From contig NZ_KN196470.1 in NCBI RefSeq assembly GCF_000761445.1, forward strand, positions 1,596,823 to 1,660,822: a DNA stretch of 64,000 bases, given 5' to 3'. The notes beneath the pieces are model-generated. The model was not told where the DNA came from and ran no database searches. It saw nothing but the letters and a program-made list of their open reading frames with translations. Shown in pieces: positions 1-11,791 of this stretch (within the stretch, counting starts at the first letter, position 1; every line of letters begins with the position of its first letter). This DNA is from Oleiagrimonas soli. GTDB taxonomy: Bacteria; Pseudomonadota; Gammaproteobacteria; Xanthomonadales; Rhodanobacteraceae. The translations under genes and the position numbers were made by a program.

Positions 1-918
1 GAGATTCCCGACGCATTGCTGGACGATCGCTTCGTGCACAACCGTCTGGTGACGAACGGTCCGTGCGTGCGGTTCTATGCCGGCGCGGTGATCAAGACGG
101 CCGAGGGCCATGCGCTGGGCACCGTGTGCGTGCTGGACACGCAGCCGCGCAAGCTCGACATGGAGCAGCGTCGCGTGCTGCGCGCGTTGGCCCGTCAAGT
201 CATGACCCATCTGGAACTGCGCAAGGCGCTGATCGAGGCCTCGCGCTCGAATCGCTACCGCGGACGCCTGATGGCGATCGCCGGTCACGATCTGAAGCAG
301 CCGCTGACCACCATGAGCATGATGCTCGACGCGCTGCAGCCGGCCACGCCGGAGGATCGCGAGCGCATCGAGGTGGCGAAGAAGGAAGGCCTGCGTCTGA
401 GCCAGGATCTCGACGACCTGGCGCGGGCTTCGCGTATGGACGATGAGAACGAACCGCTCGAACCGCAGAACGTGTTCATGCACGAGTTGATCGCCGAGAT
501 CGCCGACAGCTGGTCGTTTGCCGCCCGCCGCAAGGGGCTGTCGCTGCGGGCGCGAGTGATCGATGCGGAAATCCGCACGCATCCCGGCATGCTGCGCACG
601 ATTCTCGACAACCTGATCGGCAACGCGATCAAGTACACGCCGCAGGGTTCGGTCACGATCGCCTGTCGCCGTGCCGACGAAGGGCTGTGGATCGACGTCA
701 CCGATACCGGCAAGGGCATTCCCGAGGCCGACGGCGAGGACATCTTCAAGGCGTTCCGGCAGCTCGATCCGGATGCGGACGGACTCGGCCTGGGGCTGTC
801 CATCGTCAAGAGCACCGCCGACATGCTCGGCTATCCACTGCATCTGGTGTGCGGCGAGGGGAAGGGCACGACGTTCAGTGTCTGCGTGCCGCCGCGGCAT
901 GTGATCGCGGTCGGGTAA
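1..918 (+). CDS. GAF domain sensor histidine kinase, 5' end outside window
   Basis: The reading frame is open from the first base, and 305 residues are visible. The visible start matches the middle of a GAF domain (ending about residue 50), so the true start lies upstream of the window. Next comes a HisKA dimerisation helix with the phospho-acceptor His in AGHDLKQP, then a HATPase domain with N-box NLIGNAIKYTP, G1 DVTDTGKGIP and G2 GLGLGLSIVKS. All catalytic boxes look intact, so it should autophosphorylate and pass phosphate to a response regulator. No transmembrane segment or receiver domain is visible. The GAF type resembles those of phytochrome-like or cytosolic sensor kinases, but the signal cannot be told. 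It converges on tex across a hairpin. Confidence 0.9.
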   Translation, partial: EIPDALLDDRFVHNRLVTNGPCVRFYAGAVIKTAEGHALGTVCVLDTQPRKLDMEQRRVLRALARQVMTHLELRKALIEASRSNRYRGRLMAIAGHDLKQPLTTMSMMLDALQPATPEDRERIEVAKKEGLRLSQDLDDLARASRMDDENEPLEPQNVFMHELIAEIADSWSFAARRKGLSLRARVIDAEIRTHPGMLRTILDNLIGNAIKYTPQGSVTIACRRADEGLWIDVTDTGKGIPEADGEDIFKAFRQLDPDADGLGLGLSIVKSTADMLGYPLHLVCGEGKGTTFSVCVPPRHVIAVG

Positions 919-959
919 ATCCGTTCGCGACGTCGTTCGCGAATCCGCGCCGTGCGCTT

Positions 960-1003
960 CGCGCCGGTCCACGACGCATCGTGTGCGAGCGTGGACCGGC
1001 GCG
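960..1003. terminator. Hairpin between convergent genes
   Basis: Perfect 14-bp inverted repeat (arms 960-973 and 990-1003, 16-nt loop) between the convergent kinase and tex genes. There is no T-tract, so it is a terminator-like or transcript-end-stabilising hairpin rather than a classical intrinsic terminator. Confidence 0.6.
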
Positions 1004-1010
1004 GGTTCGA

Positions 1011-3320
<2,310 letters not shown>

Positions 3321-3516
3321 GGGGACAGTGGGGTCCTTGGGTTGTGCGTGAAGATGGAACAGCGGAACCGGAGGAAACTAGCCGCATCGGCTTTTCACTG
3401 CAATGGCCGGACGGACCATGTACCGGGTATCCGGCGCATCGATTTCACGCATTCAGCATCAATTGACCCATGGGCTGCCACGGTGGCGACTCCGATCCAC
3501 CGTTGCGGAGCGCGAC

Positions 3517-4248
3517 ATGCGCGGATTTCTCGCATTCATCATGCTGGCGCTCCTGTGCTGCGCCGATGCACAGGCGCAGGACCTGTTCGACGTCTGCCAT
3601 GCCAGCAGCAGTTACGACGTCACCATCGAGCCGCAGGCGGTGGTCTTCGACCGCGCGCAGGTCGCGCCGAAGCGCGTGCGCATGCAGGGCGGCGCGTTGC
3701 AGGTGGACGGTGCGAACGTGGCGCTGGATGCCGCCGATCACGGCCGCATCCAGCGCTTCGAGCAGATCGTTAGGTCGCTGGAACCGAAGGTCAAGGCCAT
3801 CGCCGACCGCGCCGTCGACCTGGCCGCGGCGACCGTGCGCGAGCAGGGCGACAGCGCCGCACTGGATGCGCGCATCGACATGCACGTGCGCGAGCTGAAG
3901 GCACGCATCGCGCGCAGCCACAGCACGCACGACTGGCAAGGGCCGGCGTTTCAGAACTACGTCAATCAGACTGTTGGCGATCTGCTGCCTCTGCTTGCCA
4001 ACGACTTGCTCGGACAGGCGATGACGGCGGCGATGAACGGCGATCTCGGTGCCGCCGCAACCCTGCGCGACCGCGCCGCCGGCCTGACCACGTCACTGCA
4101 GGCGCGCATCCAGCAACGACTGCAGGTGCTTCGCCCGCAGGTGCAGGCGCTGTGTCCGTCGGTGCGGCAGCTCGACGCTCTTGAGTCCGGTCTTGGCACC
4201 GCGCTGCCCGGCGATGCGCGGCTCGATCTGGTCGAGGTCGCGCGCTAG
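3517..4248 (+). CDS. DUF2884 (YggN-like) exported protein
   Basis: This 243-aa protein has a Sec signal peptide (MRGFLAFIMLALLCCADAQAQ). The mature part begins DLFDVCHASSSYDVTIEPQAVVF, with the early Cys and the alternating beta pattern of the DUF2884 family, followed by VDGANVALDAADHGRIQRFEQ and a long helical region. The function is unknown; family members are periplasmic. I chose the ATG at 3517, not the upstream in-frame ATGs, because GGAG lies 6 nt before it and the signal peptide begins there. Convergent with the following TonB-C gene. Confidence 0.8.
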   Translation: MRGFLAFIMLALLCCADAQAQDLFDVCHASSSYDVTIEPQAVVFDRAQVAPKRVRMQGGALQVDGANVALDAADHGRIQRFEQIVRSLEPKVKAIADRAVDLAAATVREQGDSAALDARIDMHVRELKARIARSHSTHDWQGPAFQNYVNQTVGDLLPLLANDLLGQAMTAAMNGDLGAAATLRDRAAGLTTSLQARIQQRLQVLRPQVQALCPSVRQLDALESGLGTALPGDARLDLVEVAR

Positions 4249-4327
4249 GTCGTGCATGCTCCCGCGTGCGAACCAGGCTTGAGCGCGTTGTTTGATGCGG
4301 AGCCGCACATAGCGCCTGTGCGCAGGA

Positions 4328-5176
4328 TCAACTCCTTGCATCCGGCAGGCGCTGTAGTCTCTGGACGATTCCCATGTCTCGAATGTCATCCGGGACGTGC
4401 TTGCCGGCGACCGTGTGCCGCGCGCGCCAGGGAATGGGTTGCAGCGGCCCCGGAATGAAAAGCGTCCACGAGCCGTAGGCGTTGATGGGCGGATGCCCGT
4501 TCCTGCCCGAGCGATATCGGACCGGAACGCGCACGTCCCAGTAGGGCGCCTTTGCTTTCGGGCCTTCGGTCGGCACCGTGAAATGCCAGGTGCGCGCGGC
4601 GTTCAGCGCGGAGCGGGCGAACAGCTCGCGCCAGTGCGCCATCTGCTTGGTGCCACCGCGCGTCATCAGGTCCACGTGCTCGGCTGCGGCTTTTTCGACG
4701 TTTCCGTCACGACCCACGCGCAGGATCAAGAATGCGGTACCGGAGACGCCGCTGCGGACCATCTCGACGGGATAGCGCGGCGGCTGGCGATGTTCGCGGC
4801 GAAAACCTGCCGAATGCGACGACGGCGTGCCGGGAAACCAAGTCGAGGCGACGCGCACGTCGTAGCGTTTGTCGGCTAATGGCACGGCCACGATGCGGAC
4901 GCGCATCGGCGACTCGGCGGCGACAGGCGTACCGTGCTTGCGCACCGGCTCGAAGCGCCAGTGCGGCACGGCCTTGGCGAGCAGTCCGGTCACGGCTTTG
5001 GGCAGCTTGTCCGGCTGCTCCAGCGTGTAGGCAGTGACGCTCCCCTGAGGCGAAATCGTGATCGCGCCCTTGACCACCATGCTGGCTTCGTAATGCAGCG
5101 GATTCGCGCGGGTCGCGGTCGACCACGTCAGGCTGCAACCCATGAGCATGAACAGGACCATGCGACAGGCTTTCAT
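4328..5176 (-). CDS. Secreted protein with TonB C-terminal-like domains
   Basis: This 282-aa protein has a signal peptide (KACRMVLFMLMGCSLTWSTATRA). A first beta-alpha-beta module (about 25-110: GAITISPQGSVTAYTLEQP, then LLAKAVPHWRFEPVRKHGTPV) is followed by a TonB C-terminal-like module with RYPVEMVRSGVSGTAFLILRVG. The N-terminal module resembles the two small paralogues near 29.4 and 31.8 kb. There is no N-terminal membrane anchor or Pro-rich spacer as in true TonB, so an energy-transducing role is unlikely; a periplasmic binding role is more probable. Start at 5176 is supported by AAGGAT about 6 nt upstream; the open frame beyond it lacks an RBS. Confidence 0.75.
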   Translation of the reverse strand: MKACRMVLFMLMGCSLTWSTATRANPLHYEASMVVKGAITISPQGSVTAYTLEQPDKLPKAVTGLLAKAVPHWRFEPVRKHGTPVAAESPMRVRIVAVPLADKRYDVRVASTWFPGTPSSHSAGFRREHRQPPRYPVEMVRSGVSGTAFLILRVGRDGNVEKAAAEHVDLMTRGGTKQMAHWRELFARSALNAARTWHFTVPTEGPKAKAPYWDVRVPVRYRSGRNGHPPINAYGSWTLFIPGPLQPIPWRARHTVAGKHVPDDIRDMGIVQRLQRLPDARS

Positions 5177-5452
5177 GCGACATCCTTTTCCATGTGACGA
5201 CTCTTCGATGATCCGCCGATTCGGTGACAGCGTCGAGTGCTTCCGCGTCGATCGAGTATGCGGTGGTGTCACGGGCGTGTGCCGATTCGAGGCGGTGCAT
5301 GGCATGCATCGCAAAGGCGGCACGGCGCTTCAGTGCAACCGTTGTCGGCGCGCGGGTATCTGTGATGGGTATCCATACATGCCCGCACAACGTTCGTCGT
5401 GACGCGCTCGGCGCATCGGGCATCCATTTTCGATCCAAGGAGCACATTCGTC

Positions 5453-7015
5453 ATGATCATGAGACGAGTCCGGGCAAGTTTGGCGATCTGTTTGCTGTGC
5501 ATGTGTGTCGCGACTGTGGCCGCGTCTTCACCTGGACGCATGGCACAGGCAGCCAGTGCATCGTCGCCGGTTCCGCGTGCTGACCACGCCTGGCGAACGG
5601 ACGTGGCGCGCTACGCCCAGCGCATGATCGATGCCGGCTTTTTCCCGGGCATGCAGATCGCGGTGACGCGTGGCGACCGGGTCGTCTACACCGGCAGCTT
5701 CGGGGTCGCGGACATCGGCACGGGAAGGCGAGTGGATGACGGCACGCGGTTCTACATCGCGTCCACCACCAAGGCGCTGACCGCGACGGCCGTGCTGCTG
5801 GAGATCGCGCATGGGCGGATGTCGCTGGATGCGCCGGTAACGCGTTACATCCACGACGTGCGTTTCCATCCGCCGCTGCAGGCCGAACGCATCACGATCC
5901 GTTCGCTGCTGGCGATGACCGACGGCATCGACGCCTGCATGCCGGTGGTGTTCCGCACTGCCTTCAGCGGCGTGTTCACGCAGCCGCAGCTGATCCGCTT
6001 GATGCGCGATTGCGGTCCGTCGAAATCCGGACGCGCGTTCGTCTACCGCAATCTGCCGTACAACCTGCTGGGCATGGCGTTGGCGCCGCATGCGCGGGAC
6101 GGTTGGAAGGCCGTGGTGCGAAAAGACGTACTCGAACCGCTGGGCATGCGCGAGACCACCGCGCGGGTGTCGACACTGGCGCGCGACCGGATTGCCATGC
6201 CGCACGAGGCGGACGGGCAGGGCTTCGCGCGCATCCGGCTGGCCAAGACCGACGCCAACCTGCACGCCGCCGGCGGCTATTTCACGACGGCGCGCGATCT
6301 GGCCCGTTTTCTCGCGGTGCAGGCCAGTGGAGGTCGACTGCAGGGACGCCGCATCTTTCCGGCCGCGGTGATCGCCACTGCGCATGCCGAGCACGCGCAG
6401 CAGGATCGCGATTTCGGTCCGTATCACCGGTACGGCTGGGGGTATGGCTGGGATCTCGGTCGCTACGAAGGGCACACGCTGGTGCACCGGTTCGGCGCCT
6501 TCTCGGGATATCGCTCGCACGTGTCGTTCATGCCTGACACCGGCGTCGGCGTGATCGTGCTGGTCAACGGCGTCGGCGTGCCGTACGCGGCCGACGAGAT
6601 GGCCGATTACATCTACGACCGTCTGCGCGACGGACATGCGAAGGCTCAGGCACGGCACGACGCGGACTTCGCTCGACTCCTGAAGCGCAAGGCGAGCTTC
6701 GCCCGGCGAGTTGCCGCGCATCGCAAGCTGGAACGGCAGCGCGAGAGGGAGCCGCTGAAGCAACCGTTGGACGCCTTCGTCGGGCGCTATGCCAATCCGT
6801 GGCTGGGCACGATGCGCTGGACGCTCTCGGACGGTCACCTGCACGTAGCGATTGGTGCGGCGCAGAGTGTCGCCACGATCTACGACGCGAACCGATCCGC
6901 CCTTCGCGTCGAACTGACCGGCGGCGGCGAGGTGGTGCGTTTCGATTTCGGCAAGGGCGCGAAACATGCAACGGCGCTGGAGTATCACGGCTACCGGTTC
7001 GAACGCGTGCAATGA
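5453..7015 (+). CDS. Exported class C beta-lactamase-like serine hydrolase (S12)
   Basis: This 520-aa protein has a signal peptide of about 24 residues. The beta-lactamase/transpeptidase-like fold shows S-x-x-K at S104-T-T-K107 (IASTTKALTA), Y-x-N as YRN in FVYRNLPYNLLG, and an H-x-G-type third motif near HRFGAFSGYR in place of KTG. A C-terminal extension of about 120 residues after the catalytic domain (PLKQPLDAFVGRYANPWLG onward) looks like the beta-barrel lipocalin-type tail of D-aminopeptidase/esterase relatives. It probably acts in the periplasm on D-amino-acid peptides, beta-lactams or esters; the substrate cannot be told. AAGGAG lies 10 nt before the ATG at 5453. Confidence 0.88.
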   Translation: MIMRRVRASLAICLLCMCVATVAASSPGRMAQAASASSPVPRADHAWRTDVARYAQRMIDAGFFPGMQIAVTRGDRVVYTGSFGVADIGTGRRVDDGTRFYIASTTKALTATAVLLEIAHGRMSLDAPVTRYIHDVRFHPPLQAERITIRSLLAMTDGIDACMPVVFRTAFSGVFTQPQLIRLMRDCGPSKSGRAFVYRNLPYNLLGMALAPHARDGWKAVVRKDVLEPLGMRETTARVSTLARDRIAMPHEADGQGFARIRLAKTDANLHAAGGYFTTARDLARFLAVQASGGRLQGRRIFPAAVIATAHAEHAQQDRDFGPYHRYGWGYGWDLGRYEGHTLVHRFGAFSGYRSHVSFMPDTGVGVIVLVNGVGVPYAADEMADYIYDRLRDGHAKAQARHDADFARLLKRKASFARRVAAHRKLERQREREPLKQPLDAFVGRYANPWLGTMRWTLSDGHLHVAIGAAQSVATIYDANRSALRVELTGGGEVVRFDFGKGAKHATALEYHGYRFERVQ

Positions 7016-7404
7016 ACGGTTCGGCGAGCAAGTCCGTGCGGGGCTTGCCGCGCACACGGGCAACGTCCTGGATGCACGGCGCGTGGGCGCTCAGCCCATA
7101 CAGAGGAGCTTCCGCGTACCGAGCAAGGACATGGCAATGCGCAGGGCATCTGCGATCACGTTCTGAAGCAGTGCGCAGACATCGGCATCGGTCGGCCGAT
7201 GGCTCCGGGCATCCGACGCTGCATGATCGGGAATGCGGCGGCTCACATGCTCGGATGACGGTGCGCGGTGTCGTGTGTCCCGCCGGGAAATGGCATGCTT
7301 CATCCACGCGTTCCATTCATCGGAACCGATGGCCGCGCGGCTCCCGCAACCGGTGTAGATTAGACCCGCCTCGCATCGAGGCCTGTTTGAGGGAGGGGTC
7401 GATC
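7016..7404. other. Non-coding stretch of 389 bp
   Basis: I found no reading frame with a ribosome binding site or recognisable protein, and no clear terminator. It must contain the promoter of the small membrane protein that begins at 7405, but I cannot place it. Confidence 0.5.
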
Positions 7405-7968
7405 ATGATGTCGCTTGCTCAGCTATGGCTTCCCATCGCGTTGTCCGCCGTGGCGGTGTTCTTCGCCAGCAGCGTGCTGCACATGCTGCTGCGCTTCTGG
7501 CATATGCCCGATTACCGCGGTTTCGCCAACGAGGACGCCGTTCGCGCGGCGATTCGCGACGGCGATCCCGAGCCTGGCATGTACGTGGTGCCGTATTGTC
7601 GGATGGAGGACATGAAGACGCCGGAGGCGGCGCAGAAATACGAACAGGGGCCGATCGGCTTCGTGCTGCTGCGCGCCAACGGCATGCCCAACATGCTGCG
7701 CAGCCTGGTGCAGTGGTTTCTGCTGTGCCTGGTCGTCTCGCTGTTCTGCGCCTTCATCGCCTCCGCGGCGTTGCCGATCGCTGCCGACGGCCATCGCGTG
7801 TTCCACGTGACGGCGCTGGCGGCCTTGATGGCCTATGCGACGGGTTCGTTCTCGATGGGCATCTGGTGGGGTCAGCCGTGGCGCGCCGTGTTCAAGGATG
7901 CCGTGGACGGACTGATCTACGCGCTGGTGACCGGCGCGGTCTTCATGTGGCTGTGGCCGCATAGCTGA
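7405..7968 (+). CDS. Conserved four-helix membrane protein, unknown function
   Basis: This 187-aa protein has four predicted membrane helices: about 6-26 (PIALSAVAVFFASSVLHML), then after a cytoplasmic/periplasmic loop about 100-122, 130-152 and 163-184. The loop contains MPDYRGFANEDAVRAAIR and PGMYVVPYCRMEDMKTPEA, a pattern I recognise from conserved proteins of unknown function found in many Gram-negatives. Start at the first of two adjacent ATGs (7405), preceded by GGGAGGGG at 7391-7398. It stands alone between two exported hydrolase genes. Confidence 0.75.
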   Translation: MMSLAQLWLPIALSAVAVFFASSVLHMLLRFWHMPDYRGFANEDAVRAAIRDGDPEPGMYVVPYCRMEDMKTPEAAQKYEQGPIGFVLLRANGMPNMLRSLVQWFLLCLVVSLFCAFIASAALPIAADGHRVFHVTALAALMAYATGSFSMGIWWGQPWRAVFKDAVDGLIYALVTGAVFMWLWPHS

Positions 7969-8208
7969 CTGAAGGGGGCGGGCTGCGATCTTGTCGCTCG
8001 CGGCCCGGATGGACCGATGCGCGTGCGTGGCCCGGCATCCGTCGGGCTGCGGCGTGCGCGCGCGAGGTTTCGATATGTTCGGCACGCTGAGGCGAAAGCG
8101 TTTCGCTCGCGCAGTCGCCTGCGTCCATCCCATGCTCGACGATGCGTTTGCGCAATGCGCGGGGATGGTACCTTTGGCGCATCCTCGCATGTCGCACGGG
8201 AGTCCCGC

Positions 8209-10158
8209 ATGACCTTCGTTTCCACTGCCGCACGCTTCGGCGTGCGACGCGCGCTGATGCCGTTCGCGCTCGTTGCCGCGCTCGTTTTCGTCACCGGTTC
8301 CGCACTGGCGCAGAGCGCTCGGACGACGCAGGTGCCGCCGCCGCAGGACACGCCGTATCCGGGCACCATCGCGTTGCGTGTCGATGCCAGCGACACCGCG
8401 CAGGGCATCTTCCGCGTGCACGAGACGATTCCGGTGCAGGCCGGCAAGCTCACGCTGCTCTATCCGGCCTGGATTCCCGGCGACCACTCGCCGACCGGTC
8501 CGGTGGCCATGCTGGCCGGTCTGCAGCTCAGCGCCAACGGCAAACCGCTGACGTGGACACGCGACGAGTACGACGTGTATGCCTTCCACGTCGACGTGCC
8601 GCAGGGCGTGTCCAGCATCGACGCGCATTTCCAGTACCTGTCCAGCCGGCAGGGCGGTTTCGAGATGACCGACCGCATGCTGATGCTGGAATGGAACAAG
8701 ATGGCGCTGTACCCGGCCGGGCACTACACGCGCCGCATCACCTTCCAGCCCAGCGTGACGCTGCCGGACGGCTGGAAGTTCGGCAGCGCGCTGCGCGCTG
8801 CGTCGGTCGCGGGCGATACCACTACCTTCAAACCGGTGACCTTCAACAACCTGGTCGATTCGCCGATCTACGCGGGCCGCTACTTCAAGCGCGTGGACTT
8901 GGCGCCGGGCGCCAAGGTGCCGGTGCATCTGGACATCGTGGCCGATGCGCCGAAGGACCTCGCACTCACGCCCGCGCAGGTGACCATGCATCGCGATCTG
9001 GTGACGCAGGCGACGCGCCTGTTCGGCTCGCATCACTACGATCATTACGACTTCCTGCTGTCGCTGTCCGATCATCTAGCGGGCAACGGACTCGAACATC
9101 ACCAGTCCAGCGAGAACGGTCTGGGCGCGGACTATTTCACGAACTGGGACGCCAGCGCGCCGGATCGCGACCTGCTGGCGCACGAGTACACGCATTCGTG
9201 GAACGGCAAGTTCCGTCGCGGCGCGGATCTGTGGACGCCGAACTTCAACGTGCCGATGGGCGACTCGCTGCTGTGGGTCTATGAAGGTCAGACCCAGTAC
9301 TGGGGTTTCGTGCTGACGGCGCGCTCGGGCATGTGGTCGCCGCAGCAGTTCCGCGACGCGCTGGCCATCGTCGCGGCCAAGTACGACCGCGATCGACCCG
9401 GCTTCCAGTGGCGCACGCTGGAAGACACTACCAACGACCCCACCGCCGCACGCCGAGCACCTCTGCCATACCGCAACTGGCAGATGAGCGAGGAGTACTA
9501 CAGCGCCGGGCAGATGGTCTGGCTGGCCGTGGACGCCAAGCTGCGCGCGCTCACGCATGACCGCAAGTCGCTCGACGATTTCGCCCAGGCGTTCTTCGGC
9601 ATTGACAACGGCAGCTACGTGACGCGCACCTACACGTTCGACGACGTCGTGGCGGCGCTGAACGGCGTGGCCAAGTACGACTGGGCGAGCTTCCTGCGCG
9701 CGCACATCGATGCGCGCAATCCGCCGCTGCTGGACGGTCTGGAGGCGGCCGGCTGGAAACTGGTCTACACCGACCAGAAGAGCGCGTACGAGCAGCGCTA
9801 CGACGACAGCGACCAGTCGTCGCGGCACCTGTACAACTACGCCTGGTCGATCGGCATGACCATGAACAAGGACGCCACGGTCAACGACGTGCTGTGGGAC
9901 GGCCCCGCGTTCAAGGCCGGCGTCAGCAGCGGCGCGACCCTGATCGCCGTCAATGGGCACGACTATTCCGACAGCGTGCTGAAGGACGCCATCGCCGCAG
10001 CCAAGGACGCCACCGCGCCGATCCGGCTGACCTTCAAGTATCAGGGTGGCATTCGCACGGTCGACGTCGATTATCACGAAGGCCTGAAGTACCCGCATCT
10101 GGTGCGGATCAAGGGCACGCCGGATTATCTGAGCCGCATCATCGCGCCGCGCAAGTAG
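8209..10158 (+). CDS. M61 family aminopeptidase with C-terminal PDZ domain
   Basis: This 649-aa protein has a signal peptide (ending near GSALAQ). The N-terminal glycyl-aminopeptidase beta domain holds YPAWIPGDHSPTGP. The catalytic domain has the zinc motif H325-E-Y-T-H329 (LLAHEYTHSWNGK) and a downstream Glu ligand in LLWVYEGQTQYWG. A PDZ-like domain occupies about 545-640 (VNDVLWDGPAFKAGVSSGATLIAV). M61 enzymes release N-terminal glycine or alanine from peptides in the periplasm. The length and order fit the family, and all metal ligands are present. GGGAG lies 6 nt before the ATG at 8209, so the longer frame upstream is not translated. Confidence 0.93.
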   Translation: MTFVSTAARFGVRRALMPFALVAALVFVTGSALAQSARTTQVPPPQDTPYPGTIALRVDASDTAQGIFRVHETIPVQAGKLTLLYPAWIPGDHSPTGPVAMLAGLQLSANGKPLTWTRDEYDVYAFHVDVPQGVSSIDAHFQYLSSRQGGFEMTDRMLMLEWNKMALYPAGHYTRRITFQPSVTLPDGWKFGSALRAASVAGDTTTFKPVTFNNLVDSPIYAGRYFKRVDLAPGAKVPVHLDIVADAPKDLALTPAQVTMHRDLVTQATRLFGSHHYDHYDFLLSLSDHLAGNGLEHHQSSENGLGADYFTNWDASAPDRDLLAHEYTHSWNGKFRRGADLWTPNFNVPMGDSLLWVYEGQTQYWGFVLTARSGMWSPQQFRDALAIVAAKYDRDRPGFQWRTLEDTTNDPTAARRAPLPYRNWQMSEEYYSAGQMVWLAVDAKLRALTHDRKSLDDFAQAFFGIDNGSYVTRTYTFDDVVAALNGVAKYDWASFLRAHIDARNPPLLDGLEAAGWKLVYTDQKSAYEQRYDDSDQSSRHLYNYAWSIGMTMNKDATVNDVLWDGPAFKAGVSSGATLIAVNGHDYSDSVLKDAIAAAKDATAPIRLTFKYQGGIRTVDVDYHEGLKYPHLVRIKGTPDYLSRIIAPRK

Positions 10159-10260
10159 TGTCGAGGTCCGCGTGACGCATCCCGTCGTCTTCGGTATGCG
10201 TCATGCGGGATGCATGCGCCCGCGCAGCGTTTGCGAATCCATGCATGCAAGGGAGCCTGC

Positions 10261-11535
10261 ATGAAAAGCGGGTTGCGTATTGCAGTGATCGGCTACGGCA
10301 GCGGCGGCCAGGCGGCCGCGATTCTGCTGTCGCGCGACGACCATCGCGTCGAGGTGTTCGAGCGCGTGGCGCAACCCGGTCCGGTGGGTGCGGGCTTTCT
10401 GCTGCAGCCGGTCGGTCTGCAGGTGTTGTGGGAGATGGGGCTGCTGGATGCCGTGCTCGCACACGGCGCGCCGATCCGGCGACTGTTCGGCCGCACGGTG
10501 CGCGGGCGCGCAGTGATGGACATGCGCTACGGCGACCTGGACGCCCGGCTGTTTGGCCTGGGTCTGCAGCGCGGCGCATTGTTTGAACTGTTCGACGCTG
10601 CCTGGACCGAGGGGCGCTGTCTGCACGCCGGTCGCGCGATCACGCAGTTGGATGTGGAGCAGGGCGTGCTGACGGACGCGCAGGGGCGTCGTCACGAGGG
10701 CTTCGACCTGATCGTCGTCGCCGACGGTTCAGCCTCGCAGCTGCGGAGCCAGGTCGCGCCGGCACGGTTCGATCGTGCGTATCCCTGGGGCGCGCAGTGG
10801 TGTCTGGTCGAGCAAGGCGCGTGGTCGTGGCCGGACGAACTGCAACAGCGCTATGTCGCGGCGCGCGCCATGGCCGGCATGCTGCCGGTCGGTACGCGAC
10901 CGAGCGATCCGACGAAACGCCTGAGCTTTTTCTGGAGCCTGCCGGGCGCGGCGCTGGCGAAGGCGGTCGATGCGCCGTCCTGGCGGCGCGAACTGCGGTC
11001 GGTGTGGCCGGAGACCGCAGCGCAGTTGGCTGACGTCGCCGTGACGGATGCGCTGGCGCCGGCGCGCTACCGCGATACCGTGCAGCGCAGCTGGTTCCGC
11101 GATCGCGCCGTGCTGCTCGGCGACGCCGCGCATGCGATGAGTCCGCAGCTCGGGCAGGGCGTCAACATGGCGCTCCTCGATGCGCTGGCGCTGCGCGATG
11201 CGTTGCGCATGCATGCATCGGTCGGCGAGTCCTTGGCCGCCTATCAGCACGAACGTCGCGCGCACCTCGGTATTTATCACTTCTGGAGTCGCTGGCTCAC
11301 GCCACTGTTCCAGTCCGACCGACGCTGGGGACCGGCGCTGCGCGATGCGTTGTTCCATCCGCTATCGCGCTGGCCGGGTGGACGAGGGCAGATGCTGCGC
11401 GTGCTGACGGGCACGCGCCGCGGCTGGTGGGGACGGATGCCCCTGAGCGACGGATTTCTCGACGCGCTGGCTGCGCGAGCGTTGTCGTCCCCGCACGAAA
11501 CTTCCGCACACGCAGACGCGGAGGGTGTCCGCTAG
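10261..11535 (+). CDS. FAD-dependent monooxygenase (PHBH-type aromatic hydroxylase family)
   Basis: This 424-aa protein has the three flavin motifs of the class A hydroxylases: GxGxxG dinucleotide fold (IAVIGYGSGGQAAA) at the N-terminus, the DG motif (VVADGSASQLR) about 160, and the GD motif (LLGDAAHAMSPQLGQGVNMA) about 285. No signal peptide, so it is cytosolic. Such enzymes hydroxylate aromatic or polyketide substrates with NAD(P)H and O2. The substrate cannot be inferred, and no neighbour suggests a pathway. The ATG at 10261 follows AAGGGAG; an upstream in-frame ATG has no RBS. Confidence 0.87.
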   Translation: MKSGLRIAVIGYGSGGQAAAILLSRDDHRVEVFERVAQPGPVGAGFLLQPVGLQVLWEMGLLDAVLAHGAPIRRLFGRTVRGRAVMDMRYGDLDARLFGLGLQRGALFELFDAAWTEGRCLHAGRAITQLDVEQGVLTDAQGRRHEGFDLIVVADGSASQLRSQVAPARFDRAYPWGAQWCLVEQGAWSWPDELQQRYVAARAMAGMLPVGTRPSDPTKRLSFFWSLPGAALAKAVDAPSWRRELRSVWPETAAQLADVAVTDALAPARYRDTVQRSWFRDRAVLLGDAAHAMSPQLGQGVNMALLDALALRDALRMHASVGESLAAYQHERRAHLGIYHFWSRWLTPLFQSDRRWGPALRDALFHPLSRWPGGRGQMLRVLTGTRRGWWGRMPLSDGFLDALAARALSSPHETSAHADAEGVR

Positions 11536-11554
11536 CGGGCTCCGCGCTGCGTCG

Positions 11555-11791
11555 TCAGGTGGTTTCCGTTCGCTCCGCGGCGTAGGGCCAGTGGAACACT
11601 TCGTCGATGCGCTTGCCGAAGACGTCGGCGATGCGGAAGGCGGCAGCCAGCGAAGGGGCGTAGCGGCCTTGCTCGATGGCGGCGATGGTCTGCCGCGTCA
11701 GGCCCACGCGTTTGCCGAGTTCGGACTGGGTCATCTCCTGCGCCATGAAGCGCAGCAGGCGGATGTCGTTGGCGATGCCTTCAGTGGGCAA
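11555..11791 (-). CDS. Small XRE-type HTH transcriptional regulator
   Basis: This 78-aa protein is essentially one Cro/C1-type helix-turn-helix (MTQSELGKRVGLTRQTIAAIEQGRYAPSLAAAFRIADVFGKRIDEVFHW). The start is a TTG at 11791: GGAGGA lies 8 nt upstream, inside the end of the preceding gene, and the only ATG in frame would cut into the fold. The gene overlaps the stop of the upstream membrane-protein gene by 11 bp, so the two are translationally coupled. This regulator class is commonly paired with a small membrane protein, often represses its own operon, and has no sensor domain of its own. Confidence 0.88.
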   Translation of the reverse strand: MPTEGIANDIRLLRFMAQEMTQSELGKRVGLTRQTIAAIEQGRYAPSLAAAFRIADVFGKRIDEVFHWPYAAERTETT